DNA from: Cyclobacteriaceae bacterium | GTDB taxonomy: Bacteria > Bacteroidota > Bacteroidia > Cytophagales > Cyclobacteriaceae | Assembly: GCA_028289505.1 (NCBI GenBank) | Contig: JANQPK010000223.1 | Location: 1-10,454, forward strand | Reading direction: 5' to 3' | Length of the DNA: 10,454 bases | In this document: one piece after another, positions 8,345-10,454 of the stretch | How positions within the stretch are numbered: the stretch's first letter is position 1 | How the letters are laid out: each line of letters starts with the position of its first letter | Made by a program: the position numbers and the translations under genes | The notes under the pieces: model-generated | Told to the model about the DNA's origin: nothing | The model's input: only the letters and a program-made list of their open reading frames with translations | Database searches by the model: none

Positions 8345-8358
8345 AATTAAATTTAATT
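8345..8358. repeat. 14-bp perfect palindrome in a divergent intergenic region
   Basis: AATTAAATTTAATT equals its own reverse complement. It sits near the middle of the 57-bp gap (8327-8383) between the divergently transcribed permease and the periplasmic Cys/His protein. It could be an operator for a dimeric regulator shared by both genes, or just AT-rich chance. It consists only of A and T and does not extend beyond 14 bp. Confidence 0.5.
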
Positions 8359-8369
8359 CGTTATAAAGA

Positions 8370-8377
8370 TAACATTG
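8370..8377 (+). promoter_or_regulatory. Weak candidate -7 box for the periplasmic Cys/His protein
   Basis: TAACATTG matches five of the six fixed bases of the TAnnTTTG consensus. It ends 6 nt before the ATG at 8384 and 12 nt before the ATG at 8390. If it is the promoter, the leader is extremely short and the later ATG becomes the more plausible start. No -33 TTG at proper spacing was seen. Confidence 0.2.
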
Positions 8378-8383
8378 AGTGTC

Positions 8384-9658
8384 ATGTTTATGCAACGTCT
8401 GATCATATTGTTGAGTTGTACCTTTTTCATGTCATTGGGAATGAAGGCCTCCTATCTGCTTATTCCCATGGACGAAACCCAGACCAATCATCTCAAGGCT
8501 TATGGCATCACTTACTGGATCCTGCAGAATGAAATAGAAGTGGATTGGTTGCTCAACTATAGAGGTGGCAGTTTTATGACCAAGTATGCTCAAAGGATTG
8601 AGAATGAACTAATAGTAAGAAATATAAGCTACCAGGTGATATCCGATGCAGAGACCAATCAAATTGTGGAAATGATCAGTAGCCCTGCCTCTAATACGGA
8701 TATTATGAAGTTGGAAAAGTATCCCAAGATTGCAGTGTATTCTCCAAAAAGTAAACAGCCTTGGGATGATGCTGTAACTCTAGCATTAACCTACGCTGAA
8801 ATACCCTATGATGTGGTATTTGATGATGAGGTGATGTTTGGAGAATTACCCAAGTACGATTGGCTACACTTGCATCATGAAGATTTCACAGGTCAATACG
8901 GAAAGTTCTATTCGATGTATCGCAGCTATCCATGGTATATCAAACAACAGCAGGAATACGAGGCTTCAGCAAAGAAGCACGGTTTTGAGAAAGTTTCTCA
9001 ATTGAAGCTGGCCATTGTAACCAACATTCGTGACTTCGTGGCAGGTGGAGGGTTCCTGTTTGCCATGTGTTCTGCAACAGATACCTACGACATAGCGCTG
9101 GCTGGGCAAACAGTAGATATGATCGAGAGTATGTTTGACGGAGACGCAGCGGACCCCATGGCCCAAAAGAAGTTGGATTACAGTCAGACCTTTGCTTTTG
9201 AGGACTTCATCCTAGAGCAAAACCCGCTGATGTATGAGTATTCCAATATCGATACCGGGCCACCTAAAGGCCGCCGTGGATTGAGAGAGGATAATGACTA
9301 TTTTTCATTGTTTGAATTCTCTGCGAAATGGGATCCCATACCTACCATGCTGACCCAAAACCATACCAGGATAATCAAAGGATTTATGGGGCAAACCACT
9401 GCATATCGCAAAAGCTTAATTAAAGGAGATGTGGTAATTATGGGTGAAACCAAATCAATTGGTGAAGCCAAATACATTCATGGAATTTACGGCAAAGGCT
9501 TCTGGACCTTTTATGGGGGACATGATCCCGAAGATTATCAACATCTGGTGCATGAAGAGCCAACGGACTTAAACCTATATCCCAATTCCCCTGGATATAG
9601 GCTTATTCTCAATAACATCCTGTTTCCCGCTGCTAAAAAGAAGAAGCAAAAAACTTGA
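8384..9658 (+). CDS. Periplasmic protein of the Bacteroidota 'asparagine synthetase B'-labelled family, amidotransferase-like
   Basis: The 424-residue product starts with a signal peptide (hydrophobic core about 6-18, likely cut after MKA at 20-22). I recognise it as the Bacteroidota family commonly labelled 'asparagine synthetase B', but it has neither the N-terminal catalytic Cys2 nor the ATP-pyrophosphatase motif of real AsnB. Instead it looks like a class I glutamine-amidotransferase/ThuA-like fold: an opening strand PKIAVYSP (114-121), the elbow-like VAGGGFLFAMCSATDT (219-234) with Cys229, and GKGFWTFYGGHDPEDYQH (370-387) with His380, resembling the 'xGHPE' His of that fold. Other conserved-looking parts are WLHLHHEDFTGQYG (160-173) and KGRRGL (295-300). 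The tail is lysine-rich (KKKKQKT). Substrate and reaction are unknown. ATGs at 8384 and 8390 are both possible starts; the frame also opens at a TTG (8375). Its stop abuts the miaE stop with no spacer. Confidence 0.85.
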   Translation: MFMQRLIILLSCTFFMSLGMKASYLLIPMDETQTNHLKAYGITYWILQNEIEVDWLLNYRGGSFMTKYAQRIENELIVRNISYQVISDAETNQIVEMISSPASNTDIMKLEKYPKIAVYSPKSKQPWDDAVTLALTYAEIPYDVVFDDEVMFGELPKYDWLHLHHEDFTGQYGKFYSMYRSYPWYIKQQQEYEASAKKHGFEKVSQLKLAIVTNIRDFVAGGGFLFAMCSATDTYDIALAGQTVDMIESMFDGDAADPMAQKKLDYSQTFAFEDFILEQNPLMYEYSNIDTGPPKGRRGLREDNDYFSLFEFSAKWDPIPTMLTQNHTRIIKGFMGQTTAYRKSLIKGDVVIMGETKSIGEAKYIHGIYGKGFWTFYGGHDPEDYQHLVHEEPTDLNLYPNSPGYRLILNNILFPAAKKKKQKT

Positions 9659-10246
9659 TCAATGCATTCTGTCCTTCCGGACCTCCAGATCGGATATAAT
9701 CCCAGCTTCGATGTCTAACCACCGTTCCCAGCGATCTTGAACTTTCACCGGGTCAAGGTACTTCTTGGCCAACTTGATGAAATTCTTGTAATGTCCTGCT
9801 TCTGATACCATCAACTCGTGGTAAAATTGCTTTAACTCCTCATCTTCGATCTGCTGCCATAGCAATTTGAACCGTTCACAACTGCGGGCCTCGATCAAGG
9901 CATTTACCAACAATCGCTCTACCAACTGCTCACTTCTAGAACCTCCTTTTGGGATATTCTGTAGCAAAGCGGTTACATACTGGTCTTTCCTTTGAACGCC
10001 CAAGGCGTATCCCCTTTTCTTAAGCTGTTCAATTACTCGTTGAAAGTGTTCCCATTCCTCGCTTACAACCGGTGTCAAAACATCTACCAGCTCCTGGTAT
10101 TCAGGATACTGAACAATCAAAGATATGCAAGAGGAAGCTGCCTTTTGTTCACAATAGGCATGATCTACCAATATATCCTCAATGTTTTTTTTTGCGATAT
10201 CCACCCATCTGGGATCAGTTGGAAGTTTTAAGCCTAACATATGCAT
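9659..10246 (-). CDS. miaE: tRNA 2-methylthio-N6-isopentenyladenosine(37) hydroxylase MiaE
   Basis: MiaE is a diiron monooxygenase that hydroxylates the isopentenyl side chain of ms2i6A37 in tRNAs reading UNN codons, using O2. The 195-residue protein has the family's length and ferritin-like helical look. Probable iron ligands are Glu33 (DHAYCEQKAAS), Glu64 and His67 (SEEWEHFQ), Glu119 (ALIEARSCERF), and Glu149 and His152 (SEAGHYKNF), that is, two E-x-x-H pairs plus two glutamates. The opening LGLKLPTDPRWV is typical. The start is ambiguous between ATG 10246 and ATG 10240 (MHML). It begins 3 nt after the stop of the upstream putative porin, so the two are probably co-transcribed and translationally coupled. 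Its stop touches that of the convergent gene. The enzyme needs MiaA and MiaB products made elsewhere in the genome. A run of nine A (coding strand) lies at 10185-10193 near its start. Confidence 0.92.
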   Translation of the reverse strand: MHMLGLKLPTDPRWVDIAKKNIEDILVDHAYCEQKAASSCISLIVQYPEYQELVDVLTPVVSEEWEHFQRVIEQLKKRGYALGVQRKDQYVTALLQNIPKGGSRSEQLVERLLVNALIEARSCERFKLLWQQIEDEELKQFYHELMVSEAGHYKNFIKLAKKYLDPVKVQDRWERWLDIEAGIISDLEVRKDRMH

Positions 10247-10249
10247 GTA

Positions 10250-10454
10250 TTAATCATAAAATTGCCAAGTAATACCCCAATCGAAAACTCTTTGCTGACC
10301 CAAGTAGTAAGGGGCAGTAAAATAACCAGGTATACCAAGACCCTGATTTGCAAAAACCAGCTTGGCAAATAAAAGGGCCCTACCGACTTTGAAATTTACG
10401 AAAACATCCGCTATGAAATAATCAGGAATATTAAAATGATCCTGTAGGAAAAAC
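10250..10454 (-). CDS. Putative porin, C-terminal 67 residues (enters from right edge)
   Basis: An open minus-strand frame runs from the window edge to a TAA at 10250-10252. It encodes the last beta-strands of an outer-membrane barrel: alternating residues in YFIADVFVNFKVGRALLFAK, then GLGIPGYFTAPYYLGQQRVF and the terminal strand FDWGITWQFYD. The GYFTAPYY...Q-R-x-F-x-x-G-x-x-W ending is what I know from Bacteroidota putative porins (Porin_10-like), and the aromatic final strand fits a beta-barrel-assembly signal. The missing N-terminus prevents judging length, signal peptide or substrate. miaE starts 3 nt after the stop. Confidence 0.75.
   Translation of the reverse strand, partial: FFLQDHFNIPDYFIADVFVNFKVGRALLFAKLVFANQGLGIPGYFTAPYYLGQQRVFDWGITWQFYD

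Noticed and set aside
8375..8383. TTG start that would add three residues to the periplasmic Cys/His protein
   Set aside because: ATGs at 8384 and 8390 give a better signal peptide opening; the TTG overlaps a weak promoter box.
8399..8419. Lipobox-like LLSC near the N-terminus of the periplasmic Cys/His protein
   Set aside because: The cysteine is only at about residue 12, leaving too short a hydrophobic core before it; ordinary signal peptidase cleavage after MKA fits better.
9992..10272. Two plus-strand open frames of 66-79 codons over miaE
   Set aside because: They are antisense to miaE and the porin end, resemble no known protein and overlap each other.
1..10454. CRISPR arrays, tRNA or rRNA genes, insertion sequences and phage or defence genes
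   Set aside because: No direct-repeat array, cloverleaf-like or rRNA-like sequence, transposase motif or defence-family motif was seen; nearly the whole window is explained by ordinary coding genes.

Overview
The window is most likely chromosomal DNA of a Bacteroidota bacterium, probably a marine or soil Cytophagales-type organism. The reasons are a type III glutamine synthetase, a multi-blade two-component-regulator propeller protein, the C-terminus of a Bacteroidota-type putative porin, a periplasmic protein of the family usually labelled 'asparagine synthetase B' in this phylum, weak or absent Shine-Dalgarno sequences, and a perfect Bacteroidota -7 promoter box (TAnnTTTG) just before one start codon. 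The order-level placement is inference. No rRNA, tRNA, CRISPR array, insertion sequence or phage gene was seen.

Layout. Positions 1-3767 hold a minus-strand pair: glnN (type III glutamine synthetase) and, 5 nt downstream of its stop, a secreted or membrane-anchored beta-propeller sensor that runs off the left edge. A 73-bp divergent region separates glnN from a plus-strand pair: an alkaline-phosphatase-superfamily (LTA-synthase/MdoB-like) membrane transferase (3841-5736) and, 18 nt later, mtaB (5755-7071), a radical-SAM tRNA methylthiotransferase. mtaB converges with a minus-strand MacB/FtsX-type ABC permease (7088-8326) that has no ATPase partner here. A 57-bp AT-rich divergent region with a 14-bp perfect palindrome separates the permease from a plus-strand periplasmic protein with class-I-glutamine-amidotransferase-like Cys and His motifs (8384-9658). 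That gene abuts, stop to stop with no spacer, the convergent minus-strand miaE (9659-10246). Just upstream of miaE (3 nt) is the C-terminal end of a putative porin that enters from the right edge.

How the genes relate. Most look like core or housekeeping functions: ammonia assimilation, envelope modification, tRNA A37 hypermodification (both MtaB and MiaE act at position 37) and envelope transport. The two pairings that could be functional are glnN with the propeller sensor, and the porin with miaE, both by close co-orientation. Every gap is under 80 bp, so there is no gene-free stretch of note. I do not see a clear new defence or mobile system. The most under-described item is the periplasmic Cys/His protein at 8384-9658.
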